The notes under the pieces: generated by a model | The model's input: the letters and a program-made list of their open reading frames with translations, nothing else | The model's database searches: none | What the model was told of the DNA's origin: nothing | Shown: piece by piece, positions 12,399-24,145 of the stretch | Layout: each line of letters opens with the position of its first letter | Numbering within the stretch: position 1 is the first letter of the stretch | NCBI GenBank assembly: GCA_905221605.1 | Contig: CAJNDS010002512.1 | Location: 504,360 to 568,359, forward strand | Length of the DNA: 64,000 nucleotides | Reading direction: 5' to 3' | From: Symbiodinium natans | Lineage: Eukaryota > Sar > Dinophyceae > Suessiales > Symbiodiniaceae | Program-made: the position numbers and the translations under genes

Positions 12399-13085
12399 CA
12401 GAGAACCTGAGCACCCTGACAGCCTGGCAGCAGTGCCCAATTGACAGGTGCTGTTGTGCCAAGCTTCAGGACCCTCTGCTACCATGCCATGGGCCCAGAC
12501 TGGGGGCTGTCGGTTGTCAGAGCTTCTCCTGCAGTTCTCCATCTTTTTGGAATCATGCCTATGGGATGAATTCATGTTATGGAGATCCTGGATGTCAGCT
12601 TGAGCTTCCACGTGTCGACCATCGAAGTTGGTGTGTGAGATCTCAGGGGGAGAGGCAGTTGCGTCAGGACAGGGCGCGATGCTGCTGCCATCAAGGTGGT
12701 TGTGCAGAACAAACCATTCAAGCAACACTGGGCAGTTCGCAAAAACGTGTTGGACACGCAGCGCTTACGAATTCACACGAATTCAAAAACACCCCAAATC
12801 CTGAACCCAGGTGATGGGGTGGCACTCAAACACCCGGGCCCAAGAAAACCACCAGGTTCGGAATGGACTGCAGTTCCACTTGCGCCCGCCAAGAAGCAGC
12901 CACCAGCACTGTCAAGGTGGACCTGGAGGCCTTTGCTTTTGGGCTTTTGGATGCTTTTGGGCTTCGGGCCTTCGGGAGGATTGGAGTTACTGCTCTGGGG
13001 TTGTGTTCTTAGGCTTACGGAGATGGTTCTTGCCTGAGCTTGATATAGATACCTACAGAATGTCTGGTATTCTGCACGATGCCAG

Positions 13086-15898
13086 GCTATGGCCCGACGA
13101 AAGGCTGAAGAAGAAGCAGAAGCACGGCAGGCAGCGGAGGAGGAGGGGCCCCATCCAAAACTTGCCCAATGCCCGGCAATAGAAGCACGGTCAAAACCTC
13201 AAGAGCCCTCGGAGGCCGAGCGGAAGCGTGCGGAGGAGGCCCACGCCGCCGAGGAGGCTGCGGAGGCCATTTCTTGAAGGGAGGGCTTATAGGCTCGAGT
13301 TGTTGGCGACTGGGCGTTTTTGATTGCGTGAGGCTGCCCGCCAGGCCCAGATGGAGCTGAAGCTGCGTGAGCAGCATCCCGGCCTTTACTGGTGCCTGCA
13401 GCGTTCTAGGGCCAAGGAGAGGCATAGGCTTTGAGGCACCTTGAAGCCTTGGAAACGCCTTAGAAGCCTTAGACCTGTGGAGAGCCAAGGCGCGAGGCAG
13501 AGGATGCGCGACTCGAAGCTGAGCGCCGCGCAGCGGAGGACAGGCTTCTTGAGAGCTCGCAACATCCTTCAACATTCCTGAAGGAATAGGCGCCTGCTTG
13601 TTTTGAGCGGGTTGAATGTTAAGGGGGGCTTTGGAGTTTTTTTTTTTTTTTTTGGGGGGGGGGGGCTGTGTCTTGATGTTGACTGGAAACACGATCACAA
13701 CACGCACTGTGTGATCTGTGCGCTCTGCATCTGTGTTGTGAGGCCTGTCCTCATACTATTCTGGTTGCAGCGTTGAGGGGTTGAGCAGGTCCATGTCCGA
13801 GTAAGTAAGAGAATCTGTACGTAGACTAGGGAAGGGCCGCTAGTTTGCGACAACACATGAGCTCAAACGAATCGACCCCGCGAAACACAAACGGTGCGCC
13901 CCAGGAGAGGGAGCAAGCTCGTGCGGACACCCAGTTTTGCAGGCTACAAATGGGAAGAGTGCTAGACGAGCTTTGGGTTTGGATCGGTTGGGGGGGTTGG
14001 CTCAAAGTAGATCGCGAGTCCATAGGAGCAGAGAAGACGGGGCTTGCAGGTTGGGGCAGGTTACGTGATGTTGCGAGTAGCAGGTCTGTTTCTTGTCTGA
14101 GGCCGGAGGGCGCAGGAACAGGCCGAAAGAGAGCAGCAGGACCGGAAGTTAGGGGGGGCGAGGCCCTGAGTTGTGATCAACAATGTGCGGTTCCTTGCGA
14201 TCCCGAAAGCATCCAGGAGCGGCAAAGGGAGGTGGCGAGCTTCCTGAAGCAGCATGGGTTCAGCTCCATCAACGGCCGGGCAGCCAAGTGTTGCTAAGGC
14301 CAGCATCTTCCACCCAGAAACCGCAGTTTGCGGCATGAAACACAACATGGTTGAAATAGTGTTCTTGCAAGGTCTGCATGCATCAATATCCATATATATA
14401 TATATAGACATATTTATTTATTTGGGCTTACACTTCATGATGCACAATGATATTGGTGCAGATAAGCTCGCAAGAGCCCGCAGTCTAGTAGTGAATACTG
14501 CGCTTCTCTGAGGTGAGGCGTAGAATCTTCAGAAATGAATGGTGGTCGGAGGAATGCATTTGCACCGTAAGGGGCTTGTCTCACACGGGGCAATGTCGAC
14601 GTTGGCGCGACATCAAATTGCAACACGATGGGCTTTCAAGAGCCAAGAGAGTCATCAGAGTTAAGTCGACACCTGTCGACGTGCCCCTCAGCAGCAGCGT
14701 TGCCAGGAGCAAACCCGAACTTTGCTGGGCGTTCATCCCATGTCTTCCAACTGGCAGCTGCGTGGGTAAGCTTAGCCTGATGGCCGGCCCCTAAGGTGTC
14801 AAGAAGTCCTTCCTGAGCAGCACCTATCCACTGCACAAGGCTGGCAATCCTGGTGGCCAAGAAAAGACTGCTCATTGTAGTTGGAGTCGGAGTCGCCCGA
14901 AGTCGGCGCCACAAGGTATGTCCACTAATGAGCTGATCAGGTGCTGTGAGGTTCGTTTTTGAGCAAGGCTTCATACCTTTGTGTCTTACCTTTTTGTGAG
15001 GTCTGCAGTCCAAGATTCTTGGTACTGGTGCTGCAATGACGAAGCTGTGAAGCCCAAAACTCAAGCAGTGGTTGGAGCGCAGGCAGCCGAGCTCGGTGAT
15101 GCGCACATGGCGAGGAACTCGGGGAACCACAGTCCACATGCCTTCAGATCACGTGCTTTCAGAGCGCATCTGCTTCTAGGAGTGTGGGGTCCAGGGCTTC
15201 AGCTTAAGGAGGACTTCGGTTCAAGGAAATGGGTTCGTGGAGGAAGCGCTGAGTTGAGTGTGTGAGGGTCTGCCCATTCTTGATCCTCCGCGGTCATCAG
15301 GTGAATCAGCTTGTCAAGGCAGGCGCCGACGTGACGAAGAAGAACTCTGCAGGTCACTGCAAGTGGAAGTGCGATGGACTGCCCCGAGCCGCAAGTCGAG
15401 CAAACTCTAGCACCCAAAGCTCCGAAACCCGAAAGCTTTCGGCTTAAATTGGCTTTGGTTTTTTCAGGGAACTTGCCTGAACAGGGTGCGGTGGTGGGTC
15501 AAAGAGGTTGCAGACTGATGCCGCCCCATTCCGAAGGCCGGAGCTCCGACTCCTCACCCACAGCATGGCAACTTCAGCTCGAAATCTTTCCTTATCCGAA
15601 GCACTTCACTCTTAACCGAAGACATCGCAACCTCAAACTCTCAACAACAATGGGCATTGGGTGGTCGAACGGTTCAAGCGTTCGGGGTAATATGGCTGCT
15701 AGGCCCTCAGGTGCAAGGCCAAGAATGTCTTTCATCGGTGCAGATGATGGACGACCCCAAGCGGTGCTATCCTCGAGCATCGAACCCTAAGGTGCCCCTA
15801 GAAGTCTCACATTCTGACACTCTCGTAACCTGGAAGCGGCAGCCTGGCACCGGCAGGCAAGACCGCTGCGCAGATGGCCGCGAAGAAGGACGCGCAAA
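13086..15898 (+). CDS. Coiled-coil plus ankyrin-repeat protein, multi-exon (partial)
   Basis: Exons seen: 13086 to about 13146 (ARRKAEEEAEARQAAEEE), 13215-13265, 13333 to about 13372, 13497 to about 13557, and 14116-14147. All encode Glu/Ala/Arg-rich coiled coil. They are followed by 14217-14274 (ERQREVASFLKQHGFSSIN), 14796-14839 (VKKSFLSSTYPLHK), 15083-15109 (AAELGDAHM), 15301-15358 (VNQLVKAGADVTKKNSAGH) and 15857-15898 (KTAAQMAAKKDAQSK). The last five join in phase to give a classic ankyrin unit: TYPLH, AAELGDAHMV, LLKAGAD-type turn, then KTAAQMA. The introns between them have GC donors at 14275, 14840, 15110 and 15359 (the last is T|GCAAGT). All five of these exons begin after AG|G except those whose first base completes a codon. 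Ankyrin repeats bind proteins, so a scaffold role is inferred. The start and the final exon were not found. Confidence 0.85.
13637..13665 (+). repeat. Homopolymer junction T17-G12
   Basis: Seventeen T directly followed by twelve G, between the fourth coiled-coil exon and the 14116 exon of the ankyrin gene, so probably intronic. Homopolymers of this length are unstable and prone to sequencing error. Confidence 0.85.
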
Positions 15899-18100
15899 GT
15901 AAACTCAAGCTAAAGCTTGCTGTAGGTGGGATTCTCGTTGCAGGGTTAGTTTGCAAAGACGGTTTTAGGGAGCTTTAGTCCGAGGATGTCCACAGTCCGA
16001 AGCGCGAGATTCCGACGGTTTTTAAAACCATCTGTGCAGAATGCAGGAGCGTGCACCGAAAGCTGGCTAAGCGAAATGGTCCCACTGCTAGCCTAGCGCC
16101 TTGATCTCGGGATACATGCGGCTTCCCTGCCTAGGATAGAAAGGGCTCCCACAGTGCCACGTTGTCCGTGCTGACCCAGATTCCTGTGTCTTGGCATGGG
16201 GGGAGGTAGGGGTTGTTTGCTAAAAAGGAGAGACCTCCTATAAAAATGGACGTTCGTAGGTAATTCTGATGACTATATAATGTGGTTTTGGTTATATATA
16301 TATATATATTTGGTTGCTACTCCGGAGGCCGCAATTACGATGATCTGGGGGTGGACGCGGGCACTTCAGGAATCCTCCGTGGGGCTCTGTGTGGGCAGGC
16401 ACGTCAAGTAATGTTGACTTTGCATGATAAATTAGTAAAGCCCTTGCCCGGTTGGGGCCGTAATTTTTAGTTATAGCGGGGTTGGGTTTTAAAGGGGCTG
16501 TAGTCTTGTTTGTGGGCTTCTTTTTAGTTCTTTGTTTTAAAGGGCTAGCATGTTTCGGAATCTCCTTGCTGAAGTGTACTTAGGTTGGACAGGGTCTCCT
16601 CTTTTGTTTGTTCGTCGGGATTTGGTTTTTTAATATTTAAAATGAGGGAGTCCCGTTTGGATTGTTTTGTTTTGCTCATTTATAAATACAAAGTCTGGTG
16701 GGATTCTTTGCAGGATTCTCTGGGGTGCGCTCCAGGGTACCCGGCTGGATTCTTCGCAGCAGGGTTCTCCAGAGACAATCGGGAGTACTCGTGCGGGATG
16801 CAGTACTCGCTGCGGGAGACAAGCGTTTGCCCCTGAGACTGCGCACGAGGCACAGGTGGTCGGTGGCGCCTGAGCTCGGCTTGGCTTCGCACCGTGAGGA
16901 CATCCGGGGCGATGTTGGGGGGTGGGACCCGGTTGAGGACTCAGTTGAGGACTGTTGGGGTTGAAGGTTGAAAGGTGGTTTGATTAGACGGGCTACTGCA
17001 GAGCCGAAGGCTTGGGCTTCACCGCGGAGCACTGCATAACACATGAAAGGGCTTCTCCGAAAACGGCATCTTGTGCAAACCTGATAGAGCCACCTGCCGA
17101 AAGGACTCGGGAGCGGGCCGATGTTCCTTCGCCTCGGATCACGGCTTAATTCAAGAGACCCTGGTAGCTGGCAGAATTATTTGCATATATGTCTCGTCCG
17201 AACCTATCAGCCCTGATTTGAACCAGCACTAGCCTGTAAACCTGTCCGGCTCAGTGTTCGCTTCTTTGTCATGGTTTCTAACTCGGGGCGTGACCTTTAT
17301 AGTTTCGTTAGCCCGCTCGCTCGATTAGGTGAAGTGTTGGGTAGACAGGCTAAAACCCCAGCCCCAAAACCGACATCAAAGTGTGGGAGAGCGGCGTATC
17401 TAGGAGTGCCTTCGGGCCTTCTGGACATGTGTTGGCGGCAAGAGCCACAATGCTGGCCGTGCCCATGAAATTCACTGGACGCCAGTGCGTGTAGTAGCTT
17501 CGCAGAAGATCGAGACTTGCGGAACCACTCAGACGAGCATTTGTAACATTGCTCGTGTTTTGCCGCGCCTTCCCTTTGGGGTCCTCAGTTTTAGATTTCT
17601 TTTTGTCTTAGGAGAGCTTGCCTGTCTCAGGCGGCGTGCTCGGACTCTAGCGTTTGCAGTAACATCCAGCCCCTGCGTTTGCAGCTACAGCATCCGGGTA
17701 AACACATTACACAGACTGCGTGGTTGGACTTTTTTCCGGGCGCGACCAGCCTAGCCCACCTGAATTGTGCGATGGCGCCGCCGGTCAGAAGCTCGGTCTG
17801 CTGTTTTGAGCCTCTCAGGAACTTTGAGGTCGGTTTTCAGGTCATGGGATAGATAGGCTTAGAAGACTGGAGTCAATGCTTGAGGCTTGCAGGGGCAGAG
17901 CACTTTTAGAGGCTTGGAGGCCGAGAGGCTTGGTGGCTGAGCAGCGTGGCAAAAAATCACAAGCCGCCAGCAGACGGAATCCAGGATCATTGGGGCTCTT
18001 AGATTCTTAAAGCATGGGTGCGAATGCGAAGGCATGTGCGAGCATTTTTCTAGGAATATTTCTGTATGCCAACCAGCTTATTCATAAGTTGTTTCAAAAT
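15899..18100. other. No recognisable gene; AT-richer spacer with a TA repeat
   Basis: The last exon of the ankyrin gene should lie here but was not identified. The segment 16200-16680 is more AT-rich than its surroundings and holds a (TA)n run at 16293-16309. At 16700-16830 there are inverted copies of a short dispersed repeat also found near 35.5 and 37.0 kb. Confidence 0.45.
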
Positions 18101-18680
18101 GGATTCATCAAACATCTTTCAAAAAAGAAAACACTTGGTACTGGATTCAAATGCGTCGGCCGGTGCCGACAGGGTCTTGGCAACAGCGGCCAGCAGCAAC
18201 CAGATGTGGACAATTGCATCCGAGATTAAGTTCTCTGGTACAAGTCGTCCTGCGGACCAATTCTGATTCTGCGATGTGCACCTGAAGTTCTCTCAGGTCT
18301 GTCCCTGGAGTGGCCTGCCTCGTGCACAGAGCGCCGCCAGTGGAACAGAAGTTCGTGGACTTGCGAAGGGACAGCCTTCCGGACAAAAAAGCATCCCGCG
18401 AAAAATTCCAGGCCTTGCTGCACAGGGCCAAGGTTTCTGATGCGAGTTCAGGGAGAGGGGCTGAGGCCAAGGGGCTTACCATCTTCGATGCTGCACGCAC
18501 CCCCCAAGCCGAGATGGTTCTTGTTTTCCAAGACGCGACCGTCCTCCTGAGGCCAGAGGTCATCGCTGGCATCGCACGTGGCTTTCAAGAGACGGCCCGG
18601 CAACTTCAGGAAAGGGAGTTGCGGGGCTTGTGGGTCTCAAGACATGCTCGGGTTCTTCTTGTAGAGGATCCGCCGGCCAA
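18101..18680 (+). CDS. Unrecognised protein, two phase-compatible exons
   Basis: An ATG at 18101 opens a segment (MDSSNIFQKRKHLVLDS...) that ends at a GT donor, ATTAA|GTTCTC, at about 18229. The next segment starts after CTCAG|G at 18297, completes the split Lys codon and runs to about 18680. It encodes a long uninterrupted charged sequence with pieces such as EQKFVDLRRDSLPDKKASRE and QETARQLQERELRGLWV. The composition is coding-like (Lys/Glu/Arg balanced, no stop for about 125 codons). No family is recognised. It lies 370 bases upstream of the first kinesin exon seen and could belong to the same gene, but it shows no motor-domain N-terminal motif. Confidence 0.5.
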
Positions 18681-19050
18681 TAAAGCGACCCCTTTACCCG
18701 GAACCTGTCTTTGGTGGGGATTGGAAGTTCGATCAACTACGACCCAAACTGAGATCACAGGGTATTTAATGTAGAAGGCTTTGACAAGGGGATCGGATCA
18801 GGGATTTTGGGGCAGAAGGAGGCCGAGAGATCTAGGTCTTAGGGCATCTTTTTCAAGATCCGCGAGCCTAGCAAGGGGTGCGAGTACCCACACGGAAACA
18901 AGAAAAACAGCGAACACCGACTTTCGTGTGATCCTGGTTGGTCCCCGCATCCCAACAACCTAGAAACCTGGCGTCCGAGACCTGTAATTTTTATACCTGA
19001 CTTCCTGCATGCTGTCCACGCCCCGGACAGCTCTGCATGACCTGCTCCAG

Positions 19051-22000
19051 GTCTTCGCCTACGGCCAAACCGGCAGTGGGAAGACACACACGATTCTGGG
19101 GTCGGCCCAGGAGTTGGGCGTGCCGGGACACCAAGCATCGCAGCGGCCTAATGCCAACTGGACTACATGTTGGACACCTGCCCAAGATTGCTGCTGCACA
19201 GTGTTCTTGAGCACCCATTTGCAGCAGTGTTCACTCGGACTCTGTAAATCTTTTCCGCCAGCAGTAGCAAAGCTTAGCTTCGGCTGGGCTCTGTTGCAGC
19301 GAGTGGGCACTGCGTGGTAGTTTTTTCTTCTAAGTTGATGATGCACGACGTGCTCGAGTGCACATTTGCAGCAATTTTAGTAGAGGCACGCTTGAGACCT
19401 CCTTGGCCAAAGGGAAGCTTCGCATTTGCAACATTCTTAGCGCTCAAGCCGTGGCCATCAAGGCTTTGGCTTGGCTTTGCCATGCGTGTGCTCTTTCTAT
19501 TAGCGCTTAGAATGGTAATCAAATACTGTTAACACCGTGTACCCGCCAAACCAGATTGCTTATCAAGGGCACATTTTTGGTTAGGTTTCTATGAAGGGCC
19601 CTTTTAACAAAAGGGCCCTTTTAACAAATTGGCCCCTAGATTTCTTACCAGCGTTCAACGGTACTCTATGTGTAGGGCCGGCAAGACATATGGGCAGTTA
19701 AGCGAACTAGAAGGCCCCGTGCAATATGACAAGTGTGAGAGAGAAGTGAAGAAAGGAGCGTAAGGAGTGAAGCGCACTGCTCATTCACTTGAGTGCATAA
19801 GGCTTTGTAGGTGAAGGCCAAATAAGATCAAGGCTGCAATCAGAACACGCCGAATTCTAAAACCTCGGTCCATGCCAACAACAAAAAGCTTAAAGCCCAA
19901 GTCCTTTGCGAAATTTCCAGGCTCCAGCTCAGTGCCCAAGAACTATTTCAGGCCACCACTGCCTTTGCATTTGTTTGGGCTTCTTTGGGCTTTCGGCGGT
20001 TCACGGCTTAGATGTTGAGCCTGGTTGGATGCTGAACACCGCGTGCTCCCGGGTGGCATTGGCTTTGGCACCAAGAGTTGGAGACCAGGCTGCCCAAGAA
20101 TCTCAAGCTCTGACCCAGCCAAATGCTCGAGCCTTTCTCCTCCCCAGCCTTCCCCTGGCTTGCAGCAGGTGGTCTTCGGGCCCAATGCGCTGCAGCGGGA
20201 TGAAGCACGCGAAGCTGCAAGAAGTTCTTTTTGAATTCGTGTTGCTTTTGCATTTTAAGGTGGGGTGTGTAGAGTCTTTATAATTTTCGTGGTATGTGGG
20301 CGGCTGCTCGATTGCAATATGACATGGTTTTTCTGTGGAGCTTTCTATTTGAGGCTCCTGCAGCCCTAAAACCCCGTCGGACTTTCCTTCATTCCTCCAA
20401 GACGGATGAAAGCAATGCAGTTGCAAATGCGACGCCAGGAAAGGGGTGGTACGTGTTTGTCTCTTAAAAAAGACGTTTCCCACTGACTGGAAATGAAGCC
20501 ATGTGCCCTCCCTGCACGAGGCAGCGGAGAAGCACAGACGAATCCAGCTGGCGTCCTGCTCAGCTACCCTGGCAGACGGAGTTGAGTGGAAGATGAGGCG
20601 TTGCTTGGGTCGTACCTTCTCGAAATGGGTCGCCTGCGAGACTCGCATCTTGAAAAAACAGAGGAGTCATGTTCAAGTGATGCATTGTAAGCAGTTTAGA
20701 GGCATCATGGCTGCACTTCAAAAAGAACGGGCATGAGTCCTTGTGCTTGACAGACGCAGTTTTTCTTTTACCATGTAGCTGGTATAGGAATGCTCAAGCC
20801 AATGCGTACTCGCTCATGAGTAGTGCTCTACACAGCCAGGGTTCCGAGGAGAAGTGCTTGCAAGTCGCCACATCTAAGATGCCCAACAGGGGTGCCTAGC
20901 TCCATTCCGAGCCTCCAGCAGTCGAAGAACACAGTGGGCACCCCCATGCGCCCCTTCTGGGATGAGGGGACTTGTTCGCCTCAGGTCTGCTTGGAGATCA
21001 AGAACGACGACGTCCTTGATCTGCTGTCCGCTGCTTCGGCCCTAAACCCAAGTCGTTGCCCACAGCGAACCCGCCCGAATGCTGCGTAGTGCCGTCGGGC
21101 AGCCGCTGCGAAGATGTTCGAGGGGTTTTCTCTACCTTAGTGAAGCATTCCCAAAGTCTTTGCGGTGCTTTGATTTTTTAGCCTGCAGGCCAGCCAGTCT
21201 GCAGAACAACTCAAGACATGGCTCTGAGCCGACGACAACCTTGACCATCAAATCTGCAGTAGCACAACGCCCGTGGTTCAACATGACATGCACCGAGGAT
21301 CCACAAGTACTACCTGCCAGCCAGGTGGGGGGAAGCTAAAGCATACCAGCCCGGTGGAATCTTCGAAGGTCCCCAAATGCCCTCAAGCATGCTACGCATT
21401 GCTATGGTTTTTATGGTTTCGTTCCTGGGTTTAAAGTTTAGGTTGTCGAGTTCTTGGCTGATTTCATCCATGGCCCACTCCTTCAGTTCTCCCGGTCACA
21501 GCCCTGAAGTCTTTTTTAGGAGGGTAGGAATTGTTCCCCGTTTGCATCATGGCCAGGCATGGGTTCTTAGCTCCGGCATGGCAGCTGTTTTGTCGTACGC
21601 AGTACTGGTACCAAGCGCGCAGTGTCAGACATTTCCAATGTGCCAGGAGATAGACGTCATCTGCCACAAAGGTGCCTCAGAGCTGGAGTACACGTTTCCT
21701 GTGTGTGTGTGTGCATGCGCGCATGGCTCGCCAAACATAGTTCTTTACAGCCGTTTTGGATCTGTCTGGTGCAAAGATGATGGTGAGAGAATGACCCGAG
21801 GGCAGTGGAGCAAGATCACACACCCACACACACACGGCGCAGAAAGCCACGTATATAAGCTGCAAGCCATGCAGCATCCGTCTCCTCGCTCAGGCAAGCG
21901 CCATGCTTTCAGACGTCTGACCGCATCGCCCCTGGAGCTCGAGCGTTTTCCACACTTGCAAACATGAGCAGAATAGGGAGACGTCAGGAATACGGGCGGG

Positions 22001-24145
22001 AATGGTTTGACAAGTGTCTTACAAAGAGCCAGTCTAGGATTCCCTATCCGCTTTCCTCAGTGTTTTTCCAGGTGACATGCCCTTAGCAGCCAGCAGCACA
22101 AGGCCCACCTGTGTCCCCCTTGGGAATATTGTGCCCGAGGTGTGGAGCTATGAGGAGGCTTGGCCAGAGTCCTAGGGAGGCTTCTTCGGTTTAGAGTTTA
22201 GAGTTTAGAATGGCGCTTAAGATTGCAATTCCAGTTAGGTTCAGCTGTTGTCCAGGTGCTTGAAGCACCCTAGCCTGCTCGCAGACCATGGCCCTCCTGC
22301 AAAAAGCCATCGCCAGCAGAGAGGTCGGCAGCCTGTGGCCCAGAATGGCGGCACTCCCTAGGGTTGAGGCGCTTTGAAATCTCTAGTTTATCTTGGCAGT
22401 TCAGACTTGTGCGAGAAGCTGGCAGCATGCATCGCCTACCAATTCAACCATTAGGTTGTATGATCCTGGGGGGCTTTTGACGGATGTCTTTTCATGCTGT
22501 CCGGCACATTGTGTGGTTTCCTGCCCAACGCACAACAATTGTGTGCTTGCATGGTGCCCTAGGCCTGAAAGATGTTGTGAAATTTCGCCTGGGCTACAAT
22601 TGGCTGAAAGTTTGTCGACGAGATAGTGCAGCCGTTCAAAGTGAGTGTCTTGCAGCTACCACATCGTTACGCGCTAAAGTTGTGCATTTGTGCCTCAAAA
22701 CAGGCTCTGGAGGTGTTGAGGCAAAGGCTTAGGATGCAAAGGTTTTATGTTGTTGGGCTTCTCATGTTCGGCTAAGAATTGGGTTATTTTTCGAAGTCAT
22801 GCTTCCACAACATCCCACGCGACCGCAGAAATCCCCAAGATGGGTCCTAGCGTGACCCCTACACCTGAGCATTGAACTTCCGAGGCTCGCACGTGAATTC
22901 CGAAAGCTCGCAGCGAGCTCAAAGCCTCCTTGCAGTATCGATGAGAAGGCTTTACCTCGCCCTTAAAAGGCCCCTCAATCCCAAGCCGCCACCAAAGGCG
23001 ATCGCACATGGTAGTGCGATTCCTGGCCGCAGCCTCATCTGACCGCGTTTAGCAGGCGCGTGGATGCCGAGAAATCCCGCTCACCGACCAAAAAGCGATG
23101 TGGTCAGAATTGAAAGCATGGATGTGCACGCCTGGTTATGGTGGGAAGCCCAACCCCAAACCCTCAACCAAGAACGCTTGGTTGAGTGTGGAAGCCTAGA
23201 CCCCAAAGACTACCAACGAGCAAGAGTGGGCACAAACTGAAAGTGGCAATCTACGGCCAATGCTTCACACGCACAATGGAACCGCCCACTATGGTGTTAT
23301 TCATTTTATCCGTTTAGCCCTCCCTGAAATTATTTCGGTTTAGCCCTCAGCTTCAAAGCGACGTGCATTTTAAACTGGCTTAGGTGAAGACCCTGAGCGC
23401 GCCGAACGGGCGGCTGGCAGACGGGGTCGTGGGAGGTGCCCTGTGTGTCTCTGACTTCAGGGTTTGGCAGAGAGGATCAGCACAGCCCCAGGCTTGACGT
23501 TAGTGGATCTTGCTGGCAACGAGCGCGATAGTAGCAGCCCCTTGGCTTGAAGGGAGGGTGTGGGCCGAGTGCCGGCATGGTACCATGCAGATGTCTGATA
23601 TTGTGGCGAGGGCGCCCGATCACTCTCAATTGGTGTCGATGCTGTTACTTGTATGAGTGCACGTGCGAGCTGCCAGTAGTGTTGTGCTGGGTGTTGACCA
23701 GAATAGTGACTACAATTGACCATACTGCTTTGGGGAGTTTAGCCTGGTAAGGTTAATTTGGGGAGGCTTCGGGTTGTTTAGGGGCCCCATGATATCTATG
23801 ACTCCCGCAGCTTTTGCCGACATCTGCCGGCAAGAGCCGAGGCGCCAACGGCACTGCCATCAACGCAAAGGCCTCAGGCTGCCTTGCCTGGTGGCAACAA
23901 ATCACTTCCCGAGCACTTTCTTTCTTCGTACTCACATGGGTGCATGCCTGCATTGGCTTTTTTCTTTGTGGTGACTGCTGCCGTCGCTGCCATTGGACTC
24001 TGGTCGCAGTTGCCCCGTTCAGGATTTAAGTAACTCACTCGGGAACGTCGAGGATGGCTCAGGTGTCTTTGACCCACTTGAACCGCATGCTCGTCAAGAT
24101 GCAGGAGCGCCAGTTGGATGAGCCCGGCTCCAAGTCGACCTGGCG
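19051..24145 (+). CDS. Kinesin motor-domain gene, split into small exons (partial)
   Basis: Exon 19051 to about 19126 encodes VFAYGQTGSGKTHTILG, the kinesin P-loop (GQTGSGKT) that binds ATP. Exon 20985-21029 encodes VCLEIKNDDVLDLLS, equivalent to the LEIYNE-V-DLL strand and helix. Exon 23492-23526 (35 bp) encodes LTLVDLAGNER, switch II, usually DLAGSE. Exon 23811-23864 encodes TSAGKSRGANGTAIN, and exon 24063 to about 24125-24145 encodes VSLTHLNRMLVKMQERQLDE, the helix-4 region. The last three join in phase through a GA donor (CGC|GATAGT) and a GC donor (AAC|GCAAAG). Switch I (NxxSSRSH) should fall between 21030 and 23491; a weak candidate at 23057-23086 reads VDAEKSRSP. Strands before the P-loop and the end of the motor are not found. 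A weak later match, VAMCALGPERAQTAVNVASL at 26200-26260, could be the final motor helix. Kinesins move along microtubules using ATP. The subfamily cannot be assigned. Confidence 0.8.
19594..19627 (+). repeat. 17-bp tandem duplication with palindromic core
   Basis: AAGGGCCCTTTTAACAA occurs twice in tandem. Each copy carries the 10-bp palindrome AAGGGCCCTT. It lies in an intron of the kinesin gene. Confidence 0.85.
20521..20735 (+). CDS. Candidate exon inside the kinesin locus (basic, helix-rich)
   Basis: The segment opens after ACGAG|G and encodes pieces such as AAEKHRRIQLASCSATLADG and LGRTFSKWVACETRILKKQR before a stop at about 20735. The spaced F-x-x-W and basic residues recall Sfi1-like helical repeats, but this is only resemblance by eye. 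It lies between the P-loop and LEI exons of the kinesin, where a motor insertion loop could sit. It may equally be a chance frame. Confidence 0.25.

Noticed and set aside
12165-12728. Long frames with Val-Ser or Asp-Thr repeats on both strands
   Set aside because: Generated by the ACAGAC microsatellite in all frames.
13087-13707. 206-codon minus-strand frame with poly-Lys/Pro
   Set aside because: Antisense of the coiled-coil exons plus the T17-G12 homopolymer.
14340-14420. TATATA runs at 14391-14407 and 16293-16309 as TATA promoters
   Set aside because: They are simple TA repeats. The first lies inside an intron of the ankyrin gene, and dinoflagellate genes generally lack canonical TATA boxes.
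18147-18572. 141-codon minus-strand frame
   Set aside because: It is the reverse shadow of the + segment 18297-18680, which has better composition and splice signals.
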